A program made the translations under genes and the position numbers. 64,000 nucleotides of DNA, taken from the NCBI GenBank assembly GCA_016717145.1, contig JADKGD010000016.1, positions 104,283-168,282 of the forward strand, read 5' to 3'. The DNA is from Saprospiraceae bacterium (GTDB taxonomy: Bacteria > Bacteroidota > Bacteroidia > Chitinophagales > Saprospiraceae). Each line of letters opens with the position of its first letter. The stretch's first letter is position 1. Of this stretch, positions 22,001-32,410 are shown in pieces. Below the pieces are notes generated by a model. The model was given only the letters and a program-made list of their open reading frames with translations. It was not told where the DNA came from and did not search any database.

Positions 22001-22876
22001 ATGACTGCTTTTGTTTTTCCCGGACAGGGAGCTCAGTTTGAAGGTATGGGCCTTATTCAGTATCAGGAAAATAATTCAGCCAAAAAGATATTTGATATTG
22101 GAGATCAGGTCCTTGGTTTTGAATTGTCAAAAATTATGTTTTATGGTACGGCTGAAGAGTTAAAACAAACCCGGGTCACCCAACCGGCCCTGTTTGTCCA
22201 TTCCATGGCTATTTGGTCAACAAATGCCAAAGGTCGTCCTGATGCAGTTGCAGGTCATTCACTGGGAGAATTTTCAGCCTTAGTGGCCAATGGCTGCCTA
22301 TCTTTTGAAGATGGATTGCGTCTGGTCTACAAGAGAGCTATAGCTATGCAGGCAGCATGTGAAGCCATCCCGGGTACAATGGCTGCCATACTTGGTCTCG
22401 ATGATCATATTGTTGAAAACATTTGTGGTGAAATAGATGAAATCGTAGTCGCTGCAAATTATAATTGTCCTGGTCAACTCGTAATTTCGGGATCACTGAA
22501 AGGGGTTTCTGAAGCCATGGAAAAACTTACATTAGCCGGGGCAAAGCGGGCCATTCAACTCGAGGTTGGAGGAGCTTTCCATAGTCCACTAATGGAGCCG
22601 GCAGGACTTGAGTTGGCAGATGCCATTAAAAATACAAATTTTAATATACCGGTTTGCCCCATTTACCAGAATGTCACAGCAAAACCTGAAACAGATCCTG
22701 AAAAAATCAAATTAAATCTGATATCGCAACTTACCGGAGCAGTAAAGTGGACTCAAACCATAGCTCAAATGCATTCAGATGGCTTTAATAAATTTATCGA
22801 AGTCGGTGGTTCCGGTAAGGTATTATCAGGATTGATAAAAAAAGTGGACAGATCTATCGACACAGAAACATTGTAA
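22001..22876 (+). CDS. fabD: malonyl-CoA:acyl carrier protein transacylase
   Basis: 291 residues, close to the usual ~310. It begins with FPGQGAQ (oxyanion region), has the nucleophile motif GHSLGEFSALVA near residue 87 and a histidine in GGAFHSPLM near residue 195, forming the Ser-His dyad of the FabD fold. It moves malonyl groups from CoA to ACP for fatty acid synthesis. It starts two bases after folE and is followed three bases later by the YqgE-type gene, so it sits inside one operon. Confidence 0.95.
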   Translation: MTAFVFPGQGAQFEGMGLIQYQENNSAKKIFDIGDQVLGFELSKIMFYGTAEELKQTRVTQPALFVHSMAIWSTNAKGRPDAVAGHSLGEFSALVANGCLSFEDGLRLVYKRAIAMQAACEAIPGTMAAILGLDDHIVENICGEIDEIVVAANYNCPGQLVISGSLKGVSEAMEKLTLAGAKRAIQLEVGGAFHSPLMEPAGLELADAIKNTNFNIPVCPIYQNVTAKPETDPEKIKLNLISQLTGAVKWTQTIAQMHSDGFNKFIEVGGSGKVLSGLIKKVDRSIDTETL

Positions 22877-22879
22877 TTT

Positions 22880-23428
22880 ATGGAGTTGAAGGCAGGAAAA
22901 TTACTCATTGCAGAACCATTTATGCTCGACCCTAATTTTAAAAGGGCAGTTATTCTAATTTGTGAGCATGCCGCTCATGGTACAACAGGTTTTATCCTGA
23001 ATAAAATTTTAGACATTAAGATAGGTGATTTGATATCTGATTTTCCGGAGTTCAAAGCACGGGTACAAATAGGAGGACCAGTTGCAGTGGATAGTGTTCA
23101 TTATCTCCATAATGTAGGCGATTTACTCGATGACAGTGTTGAGGTTTGTTCCGGAGTGTACTGGGGAGGCGATTTTGAGAAACTTAAATTTCTTATTGAG
23201 AGTGGTCTGATTAAAGAAGACAATATCAGATTTTTTGTTGGATATTCAGGTTGGTCAGACAATCAGCTGGAAGAAGAATTGAAAGATAGTTCGTGGTTGG
23301 TTGATGACATGGACGCCAATTATTTATTTAAAATTAAACCATTTGTTCTTTGGCAAACGGTTCTTCATAATAAAGGAAATACTTACTCAGTCATTGCTCA
23401 GATGCCTGATTCTGTGAGTTTGAATTAG
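22880..23428 (+). CDS. YqgE/AlgH family protein (DUF179)
   Basis: 182 residues, typical family length. It shows the family opening GKLLIAEPFMLDPNFKRAVILI, the HGTTGFILNK segment, and the GGPV and WGGDFE motifs. The biochemical role is unknown across bacteria; the protein is soluble. It lies three bases after fabD and 45 bases before the ABC-F gene. No signal peptide. Confidence 0.9.
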   Translation: MELKAGKLLIAEPFMLDPNFKRAVILICEHAAHGTTGFILNKILDIKIGDLISDFPEFKARVQIGGPVAVDSVHYLHNVGDLLDDSVEVCSGVYWGGDFEKLKFLIESGLIKEDNIRFFVGYSGWSDNQLEEELKDSSWLVDDMDANYLFKIKPFVLWQTVLHNKGNTYSVIAQMPDSVSLN

Positions 23429-23473
23429 TGTGCATCAGGATTTAAACACGAGCAAGTAAAAATAATTAAGGGT

Positions 23474-25392
23474 ATGTATTATTTGAGAAATATATCTGTC
23501 AAATATGGCGAAAGAGTGCTTCTGGATAGCATAAGTTTTATGATAAGCACCAAGGAACGTATTGGATTGATTGGACGAAACGGAGCTGGTAAATCGACGT
23601 TACTTAAGATAATTGCAGGACAAAGTAATGCTGATGAAGGCGCATTGGAGTTTCCCACCAAGACTACTGTAGGCTACCTTAGACAGGAGTTTGAACTTAA
23701 CGAAGCACAAACGGTACTCGAAGAGACTATGACATGTCATGCTGAAGCACTTGCATTGCAAGGACAATTGGATGATATCAACAGGCAACTGGAAACCAGA
23801 GAAGACTATGAAAGTGATTCATATAGCAAAATGCTGGAAACTTTGGCAGATCTGAGCGGCCGGCTGGAGCATTTTGATATCACGGCCCTGGAAATTGAAA
23901 CTATAAAGATTCTTAAAGGACTCGGATTCACCAATGAAGATTTTTCCAAACAGGTGGCAGCATTAAGCGGAGGCTGGAAGATGAGAATTGAATTGGCCAA
24001 ACTACTGCTTCGTACACCCGATTTACTGTTACTCGATGAGCCTACCAACCATCTTGATATAGAGTCCATTATTTGGTTGGAAAACTATTTAGTGGATTAT
24101 CCCGGAACAGTTATGGTAATTTCTCACGACATACAATTTTTGGAAAATGTGTGTAATAGAATCATCGAGGTAGAAATGGGTAATGTAGTAGATTATAAAT
24201 TGACATACAAAAAATTTCTGCTTGAAAAGGAGAAACAAAAGACAATACAGATAGCAGCATACGAGAACCAACAAAGAGATATTGCCCAAAAGGAAAAGAC
24301 TATTAGTCGATTTATGGCGAGCGCTACTAAGACCAAAATGGCGCAAAGTATGCAAAAGCTATTAGATAAAACCGATAGGATTGAGATACCGGCTGAATCA
24401 GGAAAAGCAATGACCATCAGGTTTGCTGAAGTTCCAAGATCAGGGAGAGATGTCATTCGTACTGTTAAGGTATCAAAATCATTTGGAGATAAAAAAGTAT
24501 TTTCAGACATTGATATAACCATTGAAAGGGGAGATAGATTGGCATTTGTCGGTCAAAATGGTCAGGGTAAAACCACTATGGCCAAGATAATAGCCAAATT
24601 ACTGCCGCCTTCATCAGGTACAGTCGAAGAAGGATCTAATATGCATTTGTCTTATTATGCTCAAAATCAATCCGAACTGCTTGATCTTAAAAGTACCGTA
24701 ATGCAAGTAATGGAAGACAGAGCTCCGGAAGAAATGCGGCCACGAATAAGAAACATCCTTGGTTCTTTTTTGTTTTCAGGTGATGATGCTGAAAAAAAGG
24801 TTTCTGTATTATCAGGAGGAGAGCGAGCCAGGCTTGCAATGGCTTCTTTGATCATGAGGCCTTGTAACTTTTTGATCCTGGACGAACCTACAAACCATCT
24901 TGATATCTATTCCAAGGAAATCTTAAAATCGGCATTAAAAGATTATGGAGGGACCTTACTGGTCATATCTCACGACAGGAATTTTTATCAGATGGACTTA
25001 CGTCCAAGATCATCGAATTTAAGGATGGTAAAACCAGAGAATTTTTGGGTGATATCGAGTACTTTCTGGATAAGAAAAGACTGGATTCCATGCGGGATGT
25101 TGAACTTCAGAAAACAGACGAGATTAAAATACAATCTCAGACGCATACGGTAAAAGTTGTTGATTCCGAAGATGCAAAAAAAATTAAAAAACAAATTCAA
25201 TACGTAGAACGGGACATTGAAAAACTGGAATCCGAACAGCAATTGCTTGAAATCAAGTTGTCAGATCCTGGATTTTATTCAGATCCGAAATTTATGGAGA
25301 CAAACAAAAAGTACAAAGAAATTCAAGACAAACTTGAAGCAAAAATGCTTGAATGGGAAACTTTGTCTTTTGAAGTTGAGGGCATAAGTTAG
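23474..25392 (+). pseudogene. ABC-F family ATPase, frameshifted near 24982 (probably a sequence error)
   Basis: Reconstructed, this is a ~640-residue soluble protein with two ABC domains. Domain 1 has GRNGAGKST, LSGGWKMR and LLLLDEPTNHLD; domain 2 has GQNGQGKTT, LSGGERAR and FLILDEPTNHLD. A linker follows domain 1 and a C-terminal coiled coil (KKIKKQIQYVERDIEKLE) follows domain 2. ABC-F proteins act on ribosomes (EttA/Uup type). At 24982-24986 a run of five T where six are needed shifts the frame. Adding one T restores SHDRNFLSDGLTSKIIEF and joins the second frame (to 25392). Since the gene is core and otherwise perfect, a homopolymer error is likely. Confidence 0.88.
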
Positions 25393-25422
25393 GGAGCAAT
25401 TTAATAGATTAATATACTATGT

Positions 25423-26148
25423 ATGACAAACAAATCTGAATCCCAACATCCCGCCTATATTGTGCTAAAACCTGAGGCTTTGTTGACAACATTAGCCAGA
25501 TTGGAAAGTAGGGTAGTGGAAAGGTTTCCTGGTTCTGGCTTATCCAATGTTGCAAAGGAACTAAGATCTTCGGCTGATGATGTAGTATTATTGTCCGAAA
25601 AACTAAGAAAGCCGTTTTGGACCATTCGATTTTATACGATTTTTGCGATTTTACTTTTAGTAGGCACCTTTGTCTGGATGGTAGTTTTATCATTCAAACT
25701 GATCCCTGTGGGAACAAACCCGGATTTGACAGAGATTGTTCAAAGTGTAGAATCTGCTATCAATGAGTTAATATTTTTATCACTTGCAATCTTATTTTTA
25801 ATCACCATCGAAAGTAGGGTAAAAAGGAAAATGGCCTTAAAATCCCTACATAGATTGCGTAGTATTGCCCACGTAGTAGATATGCATCAATTGACTAAGG
25901 ATCCATTTTATCTATTGGTCGAACACAAACCTACAGCTACATCTCCCGACAGGACAATGACAAAATTTGAATTAGCCAGATATCTGGATTATTGTTCTGA
26001 ATTACTTGCGGTGATCAGCAAACTTGCGGCCATTCATGTCCAGTATTTGCAGGATCCACAAGTACTCGAAACTGTCAATGATGTCGAAAATTTAACACAT
26101 GGCTTATCTGCCAAAATTTGGCAAAAGTTGATGATACTTGAGAAATAG
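25423..26148 (+). CDS. hypothetical membrane protein with two central helices
   Basis: A 241-residue protein that I do not recognise. It has a ~70-residue cytoplasmic-looking N-terminal part (with ARLESRVVERFPGSG), a helix at about 73-95 (FAILLLVGTFVWMVV) and a second at about 110-130 (ELIFLSLAILFLI). A long mostly helical C-terminal part (RKMALKSLHRLRSIAHVVDMHQL) follows. It lies 30 bases after the ABC-F gene and is convergent with gntP, whose stop is only three bases away, so it is the last gene of the pterin/fabD/ABC-F run. Confidence 0.65.
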   Translation: MTNKSESQHPAYIVLKPEALLTTLARLESRVVERFPGSGLSNVAKELRSSADDVVLLSEKLRKPFWTIRFYTIFAILLLVGTFVWMVVLSFKLIPVGTNPDLTEIVQSVESAINELIFLSLAILFLITIESRVKRKMALKSLHRLRSIAHVVDMHQLTKDPFYLLVEHKPTATSPDRTMTKFELARYLDYCSELLAVISKLAAIHVQYLQDPQVLETVNDVENLTHGLSAKIWQKLMILEK

Positions 26149-26151
26149 AAG

Positions 26152-27498
26152 CTAAGAAATGGTTTGACTTAGTAACCAGATGAATATAATTGAAACAAAA
26201 GATATCATTCCGGTCATAACCGTCCATGTGCGTAATGTTTGTGATTCGGTCAAACCGAGATATCTGTTGACCAACCAAAACCCACTATCATTCACATGTG
26301 AAAAACCTGTTGCACCTGCAGCAATACTTAATACAATCAAAGCTAATTGTTGATCTGAAATAGGCAATAAAGAAATTATCGGTGCTACCATACCAGCGGC
26401 AGTTATCATAGCAACCGTGGCAGAGCCCTGCAATATCCTGATAACCAATGCAATGATAAATGATAAAATAATCGGAGAGAGATGATAGCTTGAAATAGAC
26501 TTTGCCAACATTACACCCGCGCCTGTTTCTATGAGCATTTGTTTAAATACACCTCCCGCGCCGGTGATCAAAATAATGATGCCTGCAGGCCCAAGTGCTT
26601 TGATACTTATTTCCTGTAGTTCTGAGGCAGTAGCGCCATATTTAATACCAAGAAAATACATAGCTAAAAAAGTGCTGATAAGCAAAGCAGAATATGGATG
26701 GCCTAAGAAGGTAAGGAACTGTATACATTCAGGAATGGTATCTTCTTTGTCATATAAGCTTGTTGCAACGGTATTCAGCAAGATTAAAACGAGAGGTAAT
26801 ACAATCAACCACAATATCAAAGAAACCGAAGGTTTAGCTTTTATGTTTTCTGTCCTAAGTTCAATCTTGTCATGCGGTGCCGTAACGAATATTTTTTCAG
26901 CAATAAATTTTCCAAAAAAAATTCCACAAATAATGGTCGTAGGCAGACCTATAATTACACCATAAAATATAACCCAACCTAAATTTGCGTGTATGATGTC
27001 AGCCACTGCAATTGGACCCGGAGTAGGTGGAATAAAAGCATGCGCGATTGCAAGGCTTGATAATAGCGGCAAGGCAAAATATAGAAGCGACTTACCTGTT
27101 TTTATCTGTAAAGCATACAATACAGGGACAAGGATTATAAATGCTACGTCAAAAAAAACAGGAATTGCTATAAGGAAACCAGAAAAAGAAAGTGCCAATC
27201 CGGAATTTTGCAAACCAAATTTTTTTATCATGGAGTCAGATAATATAGTTGTAGCACCCGAATGCTCAAGGATTGAGCCAAAAATGGAACCTAAACCCAC
27301 TACAATGGCTACAAAGCCAAGGGTACTCCCCATACCTTTGGTTATATTTTCTAAAATACGTTCAGGCGGCATACCTGCAAAAAATCCAATAACTATACTA
27401 GCTATAAGTAATGAGATAAATGCATTGATTTTAAACCATAAAATTAGTACCAAAAGCATGGTTATACCGCCAAGAAATGCAAGTAGCAAATTATCCAT
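26152..27498 (-). CDS. gntP: gluconate:H+ symporter, GntP family
   Basis: 448 residues with 12 or more membrane segments, the normal length. Family signatures include PGPIAVADIIHANLGW, the GAGGVFKQMLIETGAG loop and SHVNDSGFWLVNRYLG near the C-terminus. It imports D-gluconate or a related sugar acid. It begins three bases after the gnd stop codon, as third gene of a gntK-gnd-gntP operon, which makes gluconate the likely substrate. Confidence 0.92.
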   Translation of the reverse strand: MDNLLLAFLGGITMLLVLILWFKINAFISLLIASIVIGFFAGMPPERILENITKGMGSTLGFVAIVVGLGSIFGSILEHSGATTILSDSMIKKFGLQNSGLALSFSGFLIAIPVFFDVAFIILVPVLYALQIKTGKSLLYFALPLLSSLAIAHAFIPPTPGPIAVADIIHANLGWVIFYGVIIGLPTTIICGIFFGKFIAEKIFVTAPHDKIELRTENIKAKPSVSLILWLIVLPLVLILLNTVATSLYDKEDTIPECIQFLTFLGHPYSALLISTFLAMYFLGIKYGATASELQEISIKALGPAGIIILITGAGGVFKQMLIETGAGVMLAKSISSYHLSPIILSFIIALVIRILQGSATVAMITAAGMVAPIISLLPISDQQLALIVLSIAAGATGFSHVNDSGFWLVNRYLGLTESQTLRTWTVMTGMISFVSIIFIWLLSQTIS

Positions 27499-27501
27499 AG
27501 C

Positions 27502-28911
27502 TTATTTATCCCAGATAGTATGATATGATTGTGCACTTTTATCATCTATACGTTTATACGTATGTGCACCAAAATAATCCCGTTGTGCCTGAATTAGATT
27601 GACAGGTAAAAATTCTGTGTGCATTGATCTGTAATATTGGACGGAGGCAGAAATTGTTGGACATGCTATATTACTTTTTAAGGTTGCTGCAATCAGACGT
27701 TCGGCAGCAGGCTTGTATGTAATGAGTAAATCAGCTATTTCGGGAATTTCAAATAAATGACGATAATCAGGATTTTGAGCAAATGCTTTCATAATAGGTA
27801 TCAACATGTCAGATCTAATGATACATCCGCCGCGCCAAATTTGAGCAATATCAGCCAGATTGGTTTTCCAGTTATAATGTTGAGCAGCATGTCTCATGAG
27901 GTGAAAACCTTCAGCAAGGGCACAAATTCGTGAAAAAATCAACGCACCTTTCAGTGTATTTTCAGTGAGTTTTATTTTTGATAAATTTGCTTTTTGATTC
28001 TTTTTTGACAATGATTGTCTCAGTTCTTTTTGGCCTGATATAATTCTTTCATTCATAGCCGCACAAATTGAAGGTATAGCAATTCCAAAATGCATGGCTT
28101 CTGAAATAGCCCACTGTCCGGTACCCTTATGACCGGCTACATCCAATATCTTTTCAAGTAATATGTCTCCATCAACATCTTTGAATTTTAAAATATCAAT
28201 GGTTATTTCAATAAGGTAACTTTTAAGAATACTTTTTTGCCATTTTTGCATCATTTGGACAATTTGTACATTGGTAAAGCCCAACATGCTTTTTGAAATG
28301 CCATACACCTCACTTAAAATCTGCATATCTGCATATTCGATGCCATTATGTACCATTTTAACAAAGTGGCCCGCCCCATCTGTACCCATCCATGCAACAC
28401 AAGGCTTATCATCTGCTTTTGCTGCTATTTTTTGTAATATTGGAAGCAAGCTATTTCTTACTTCTATTGATCCGGCCGGCATAATTGACGGTCCATTCAA
28501 CGCACCTTTTTCACCACCTGAAACACCCATGCCTACGAATTGGATATTAAGCGGTTTTAGATAATTTATACGCCTGATGGTATCTTTGTAAAATGAATTT
28601 CCGGCATCGATTATAATATCACCTTCTTCAAGATATGGGTTTAACAATGTGATGAGTTGGTCAATGGCTTCACCCGATTTAACCATTAACAAAATGATTC
28701 TCTGTCTTGATAAATGCGCAATAAATTCCTCAATATCGTTGGATCCAATAAAAGGAAGGTCGCTATAGGTTTTGACAAATTCGGAAGCAAAATTTTCTTC
28801 TCCAGGTAAAGGCAGATTGTATACAGCCACTTTAAAACCTTTTGATGCAAAGTTTCTTGCCAGACTTTTGCCCATTACCCCTAAACCTAAAATACCAATA
28901 TCTGCTTTCAA
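27502..28911 (-). CDS. gnd: 6-phosphogluconate dehydrogenase, decarboxylating
   Basis: 469 residues, the usual size. It has the NADP-binding Rossmann motif GLGVMGKSLARN at residues 9-20, the substrate motif VGMGVSGGEKGALNGPSIMPAG with the catalytic GGE, and GHFVKMVHNGIEYADMQ with the catalytic lysine. It oxidises 6-phosphogluconate to ribulose 5-phosphate. In this operon it consumes the product of gluconokinase. The only in-frame start near the conserved N-terminus is TTG at 28911; no ATG is available. Confidence 0.95.
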   Translation of the reverse strand: MKADIGILGLGVMGKSLARNFASKGFKVAVYNLPLPGEENFASEFVKTYSDLPFIGSNDIEEFIAHLSRQRIILLMVKSGEAIDQLITLLNPYLEEGDIIIDAGNSFYKDTIRRINYLKPLNIQFVGMGVSGGEKGALNGPSIMPAGSIEVRNSLLPILQKIAAKADDKPCVAWMGTDGAGHFVKMVHNGIEYADMQILSEVYGISKSMLGFTNVQIVQMMQKWQKSILKSYLIEITIDILKFKDVDGDILLEKILDVAGHKGTGQWAISEAMHFGIAIPSICAAMNERIISGQKELRQSLSKKNQKANLSKIKLTENTLKGALIFSRICALAEGFHLMRHAAQHYNWKTNLADIAQIWRGGCIIRSDMLIPIMKAFAQNPDYRHLFEIPEIADLLITYKPAAERLIAATLKSNIACPTISASVQYYRSMHTEFLPVNLIQAQRDYFGAHTYKRIDDKSAQSYHTIWDK

Positions 28912-28987
28912 ATGATTAAGAATAAAAAAAGATCATTAAATTTTATTATGGCAGACAAATATACAAGGATATGCTATTTAATCTATT

Positions 28988-29476
28988 TTATTTTAGGTCA
29001 ATTTGAAATCTAATTTGTTCCAAAATATTTTCCACTGACTGATTGATGTCGATTGAAATAAGATCAGGACTTAGTTCTAATATTTCTAACTGGCTATCTA
29101 TCAAGGTGGCAGGCATAAAATGATTTCTGGCTTTCATCCTATCTGTAATGATATGTTTACTGCCTTGAAGATGAAATACCAACATTTTATGCATTAAGCC
29201 TTTAGCCAATTGTTTTCTATATTTTTTTTTTAAAGCAGAACAAGCAAGTACAAAGCCGTTTGCTTCAGACAATTGCAATTCCTGAGAAAGTCGGTCAAGC
29301 CAGATTATACGGTCCTCATCATCCAAGGGTATGCCAGCTGTCATTTTTTGAATGTTTTCCGGAGGATGAAATTCATCAGCTTCAATAAATGGAAGATTCA
29401 AATGGGTAGCCAAACGGGAAGCAATTGTCGTTTTTCCTGTACCACAAATGCCCATAACTAAAATACATGCTTTCAT
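28988..29476 (-). CDS. gntK: gluconokinase
   Basis: 162 residues from ATG 29476 (the frame extends six bases further to a TTG). P-loop GICGTGKTT near residue 9, the EADEFHPPENIQKM substrate region, DDEDRIIWL, and CSALKKKYR are all typical of GntK/IdnK shikimate-kinase-fold enzymes. It phosphorylates D-gluconate with ATP. It is the first gene of the minus-strand operon gntK-gnd-gntP, with 76 bases to gnd. The three together import gluconate and feed it to the pentose phosphate pathway. Confidence 0.92.
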   Translation of the reverse strand: MKACILVMGICGTGKTTIASRLATHLNLPFIEADEFHPPENIQKMTAGIPLDDEDRIIWLDRLSQELQLSEANGFVLACSALKKKYRKQLAKGLMHKMLVFHLQGSKHIITDRMKARNHFMPATLIDSQLEILELSPDLISIDINQSVENILEQIRFQIDLK

Positions 29477-29491
29477 GTCCAATACATGATA

Positions 29492-30739
29492 TTATAAAAG
29501 TTTAGGATTAAAGGGATTTGTATATTCTTCCCATAGTTGAAAAAATAATGGTACTGCCTGGTTACTATAAGAACAAGTAGAATTAAAAAGTAAGACTATA
29601 CCCAATTTTTTATCAGGATCAAAGGCGATTTCACTTCTAAAACCATTTACCATACCACCGTGGTAAATGACATGATTTAGTTTAGTATTAATAATTCGCC
29701 AACCAAGACCATAGTGGCTATCTACTGCACCTGGCCAGCTATTAAAGTATTTGTCATCATCTGCTGTACTGACATAAGGTGTGAAAGCAATATTAAGTGC
29801 GCTTTGGGGTATGGCATTATTTTGGTATCCCATTATAGCACTTAACCACTTTTTCATGTCTGCCATTGGAGCATTAATTCCACCTGCTGAAGGCACATTA
29901 TAATAATGGGGACTATAAGGAATATTTACAAACCCAGCTCTTTTTCCACCATATTTATGCCCGCGACTTACATTAGGTGCATGACATAAAGCTTCATATG
30001 TACAAGATGTGCCACACATATCAAGTGGTGACAATAAATAAAAATCGAGGGCTTGCTGATAAGTCATTCCTGTCGCCTGTTCAATCACTTTTTCAATAAG
30101 GCCGTAAGTTGCGTTTTGATATGCATATGTTTTGCCGGTACTATCTCTGGGTGTAATGCGATTGAGATTGGCTATAATGGTCGACATTGGATGATTCTCA
30201 TCTACTAAATTTGAAAAAGCATGTTCGGTAAGACCTGATGTGTGTGTGAGTATATGCCTGACCCTTAATATTTTGTCTTTTGTTTTAGCCTTCATTGACA
30301 ATTCAGGTACATACATTGATACAGGGTCGTCAAGACTAATTATATTTTTATCTATAAGCAAAGCAGCAAGGATTCCGGCAAAACCTTTGGAAACAGATCC
30401 CAGTCTGAAAACAGTCTCCTGATCTATTGGTTCTGTATTTTTGACTGACTTGGTTCCATATTGTTTTTGGAATATGGTATGATTGTCTTTCATGATCATA
30501 ACAGCTATGCCAGGGCATTGGTGAAATGTAATATTTTCTTTAATCTGCTTATCAAACATTCTAGCAAAGGCAGTATCTATAAATGATATATCTGATTCTC
30601 CCTGTTTGGAAATGTTGAATGTATTTGACTTTTTTTGATATGACAATATCGGCCAACATAACATTGCAATCAACAGCGCCACAATACTTGCAGAAATCAC
30701 ATTATTTTTTGAATGTTTTGATTTGAATATATTAAACAT
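29492..30739 (-). CDS. serine hydrolase, beta-lactamase class C family
   Basis: 415 residues. An N-terminal hydrophobic segment (VIVALLIAMLCWPIL after KNN) acts as signal anchor or signal peptide, so the enzyme works in the periplasm. Catalytic motifs are SVSK (S-x-x-K), YQN (Y-x-N) near residue 205 and HGG near residue 350, in normal order for the class C / penicillin-binding-protein-like serine hydrolases. Many family members are peptidases or esterases and not antibiotic-degrading enzymes, and no lactamase-specific feature is evident. It is transcribed in the same direction as gntK, 15 bases upstream, so the two could be co-transcribed. Confidence 0.88.
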   Translation of the reverse strand: MFNIFKSKHSKNNVISASIVALLIAMLCWPILSYQKKSNTFNISKQGESDISFIDTAFARMFDKQIKENITFHQCPGIAVMIMKDNHTIFQKQYGTKSVKNTEPIDQETVFRLGSVSKGFAGILAALLIDKNIISLDDPVSMYVPELSMKAKTKDKILRVRHILTHTSGLTEHAFSNLVDENHPMSTIIANLNRITPRDSTGKTYAYQNATYGLIEKVIEQATGMTYQQALDFYLLSPLDMCGTSCTYEALCHAPNVSRGHKYGGKRAGFVNIPYSPHYYNVPSAGGINAPMADMKKWLSAIMGYQNNAIPQSALNIAFTPYVSTADDDKYFNSWPGAVDSHYGLGWRIINTKLNHVIYHGGMVNGFRSEIAFDPDKKLGIVLLFNSTCSYSNQAVPLFFQLWEEYTNPFNPKLL

Positions 30740-30874
30740 ATTGGTGCTGCATTTTTAATGAAAGTATAACAATATCATCACTATATATATTATATAAAGT
30801 GCAAATATATAAATTAATATTCACTAAATTATTTTTTTAGAAAAAATAGACATGAAGAAATTTTGACCAAGACT

Positions 30875-31567
30875 TTATCCCAATTCCAAATACATGGGTG
30901 AATGGTCTGAAAGTCCAGCTTTACGCCATTCATGAATATAATGACATTCTTTAAGTATTGGTAACAAAGAATGATGCATATATGATTGATCATATCTGAA
31001 ACCATTACCTTGATGGCTATACCAGCTATATTGTCTTGTATCTCCATGGATATGTCTGAAGGCATCCACAAAACCGGCCTTTTCCAAAGCAAATAATTTA
31101 TCTTCATACCAAAAGGATTGCCCATTCTGGTCGATTAAATTTTTGCCTGTATTAAAATCACCCGTGATGATATAATGCTTTTTGAAGTTATTGATGTGTT
31201 CAAGTATATAGTCAAATAAAACATGTTTTTTTTTGTGCGGCAAATATACTCCCATAATACTAAAAATATCAAAATGAATGCTGAGTATATTTCCGGAAAA
31301 AATAGGGTCTGCTGATGGGTGTATCTCATGAATACATGGAATCCTTGATACTATCAATACGCTGTTTTCATTTTCTGATGAGAAAGTAGTAAACTGATAG
31401 GTATAACCGCCGCTTAATAATCCTTTTCTAAGTTTGTCTCCCCGCGCATTATTTCTGTATTCTGACAAAACACAAACCGTAGGTTTAAGCAATAATATTT
31501 GATGCAATATTTCTGCACATCTACTACCTCCACCCTGAAGTATATTCCACGAAAGGATTGAAAACAT
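30875..31567 (-). CDS. endonuclease/exonuclease/phosphatase (EEP) family protein
   Basis: 230 residues, cytoplasmic. The metal and active-site motifs of the EEP (APE1/DNase I-like) fold are present in order: SWNILQGG near residue 6, SEYRNN (catalytic Glu), GDFNTG (Asp and Asn) near residue 137, YDQSYMH and LSDHSPM with the terminal catalytic histidine. Members cut DNA or RNA phosphodiesters or act as phosphatases. It begins 14 bases after the ku stop codon, which suggests a DNA-end-processing role with Ku and LigD. This role is inference from operon position. Confidence 0.85.
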   Translation of the reverse strand: MFSILSWNILQGGGSRCAEILHQILLLKPTVCVLSEYRNNARGDKLRKGLLSGGYTYQFTTFSSENENSVLIVSRIPCIHEIHPSADPIFSGNILSIHFDIFSIMGVYLPHKKKHVLFDYILEHINNFKKHYIITGDFNTGKNLIDQNGQSFWYEDKLFALEKAGFVDAFRHIHGDTRQYSWYSHQGNGFRYDQSYMHHSLLPILKECHYIHEWRKAGLSDHSPMYLELG

Positions 31568-31581
31568 ATAAATATTGTTGA

Positions 31582-32370
31582 TTAGGCACCTTTTTTTTCT
31601 TTGGACGCTTCGATGCTTTTTCGCAACGCTTCCATAATATCAACAACAGGAGCTTCTTCGTCAGGCGTATCTATGTTGATTACTTCTTTTCCACTTACTT
31701 TTTCTGAGACCATTTCCATTACAGCATCACGGTAATGATCAATAAATTCTACCTCTGAAAATGGCTTTACCATCGAATTAATTAGTGTATTTACCAGTTC
31801 AAGTTTTTTTTGATCAACTGGCAATTCTTTAATATCAGGTACTTCGCTGATGTTTCTGACTTCATAAGGATACCTTAGTTTATACATGATAATGCCATCT
31901 TTTTCGGGCATTAGAAGCACTACATCTTCGCGTTCGCGCAAGACCAACTTTCCAACACCTGCTTTACCGGAATTTAAAAGTGCCTGCTTAAGTAAGTTAA
32001 ACGTTGGATTTGCAATGTCACCGTTCGGTCCAACGAAGTATAAAGCCTCAAATCTGGAGGGATGCACTTCAGCAATATTTACAAATGCTTCTATATCGAT
32101 GATTTTAGTACTTTTTAGTTTTACATTTTCCAATTCATCTTTTTTGAAAACAACATATTTGTCAGGTTCATATTCATATCCTTTGGTTATGTTTCCGAAT
32201 GGTACCTCTTCATGACATATTGAACAAACTTTTTTGTAATTTATCTTTCCGTTGTCATGATCATGCAATTGTTTAAAAGATAATTCTTTTTCAGTTTCAA
32301 GACCATTAAATACCTGTACAGGAATCGTGACCAAAGAAAATCTGATATGACCTTTCCAAATAGATCTCAT
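31582..32370 (-). CDS. ku: Ku homodimer DNA-end-binding protein
   Basis: 262 residues, the usual bacterial Ku length. It begins MRSIWKGHIRFSLVTIPVQV and contains HDHDNGKINYKKVCSIC, the KGYEYEPDKYVVF core and a lysine-rich tail. Ku rings load on double-strand ends and recruit LigD for non-homologous end joining. It lies 40 bases downstream of ligD in the same direction, so it is part of an end-joining operon. Confidence 0.95.
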   Translation of the reverse strand: MRSIWKGHIRFSLVTIPVQVFNGLETEKELSFKQLHDHDNGKINYKKVCSICHEEVPFGNITKGYEYEPDKYVVFKKDELENVKLKSTKIIDIEAFVNIAEVHPSRFEALYFVGPNGDIANPTFNLLKQALLNSGKAGVGKLVLREREDVVLLMPEKDGIIMYKLRYPYEVRNISEVPDIKELPVDQKKLELVNTLINSMVKPFSEVEFIDHYRDAVMEMVSEKVSGKEVINIDTPDEEAPVVDIMEALRKSIEASKEKKGA

Positions 32371-32410
32371 AAGCTGAATTTATTTTTATTAAATCAATTT
32401 TATTGCCAAT

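Noticed and set aside
26531..27523. Plus-strand frames opposite gntP (26531-26965, 26993-27523)
   Set aside because: Antisense shadows of a clear gluconate transporter gene, with no motif of their own.
29492..30739. True antibiotic-resistance beta-lactamase
   Set aside because: The S-x-x-K, Y-x-N and HGG motifs define only the broad serine hydrolase family. Nothing points to a resistance enzyme.
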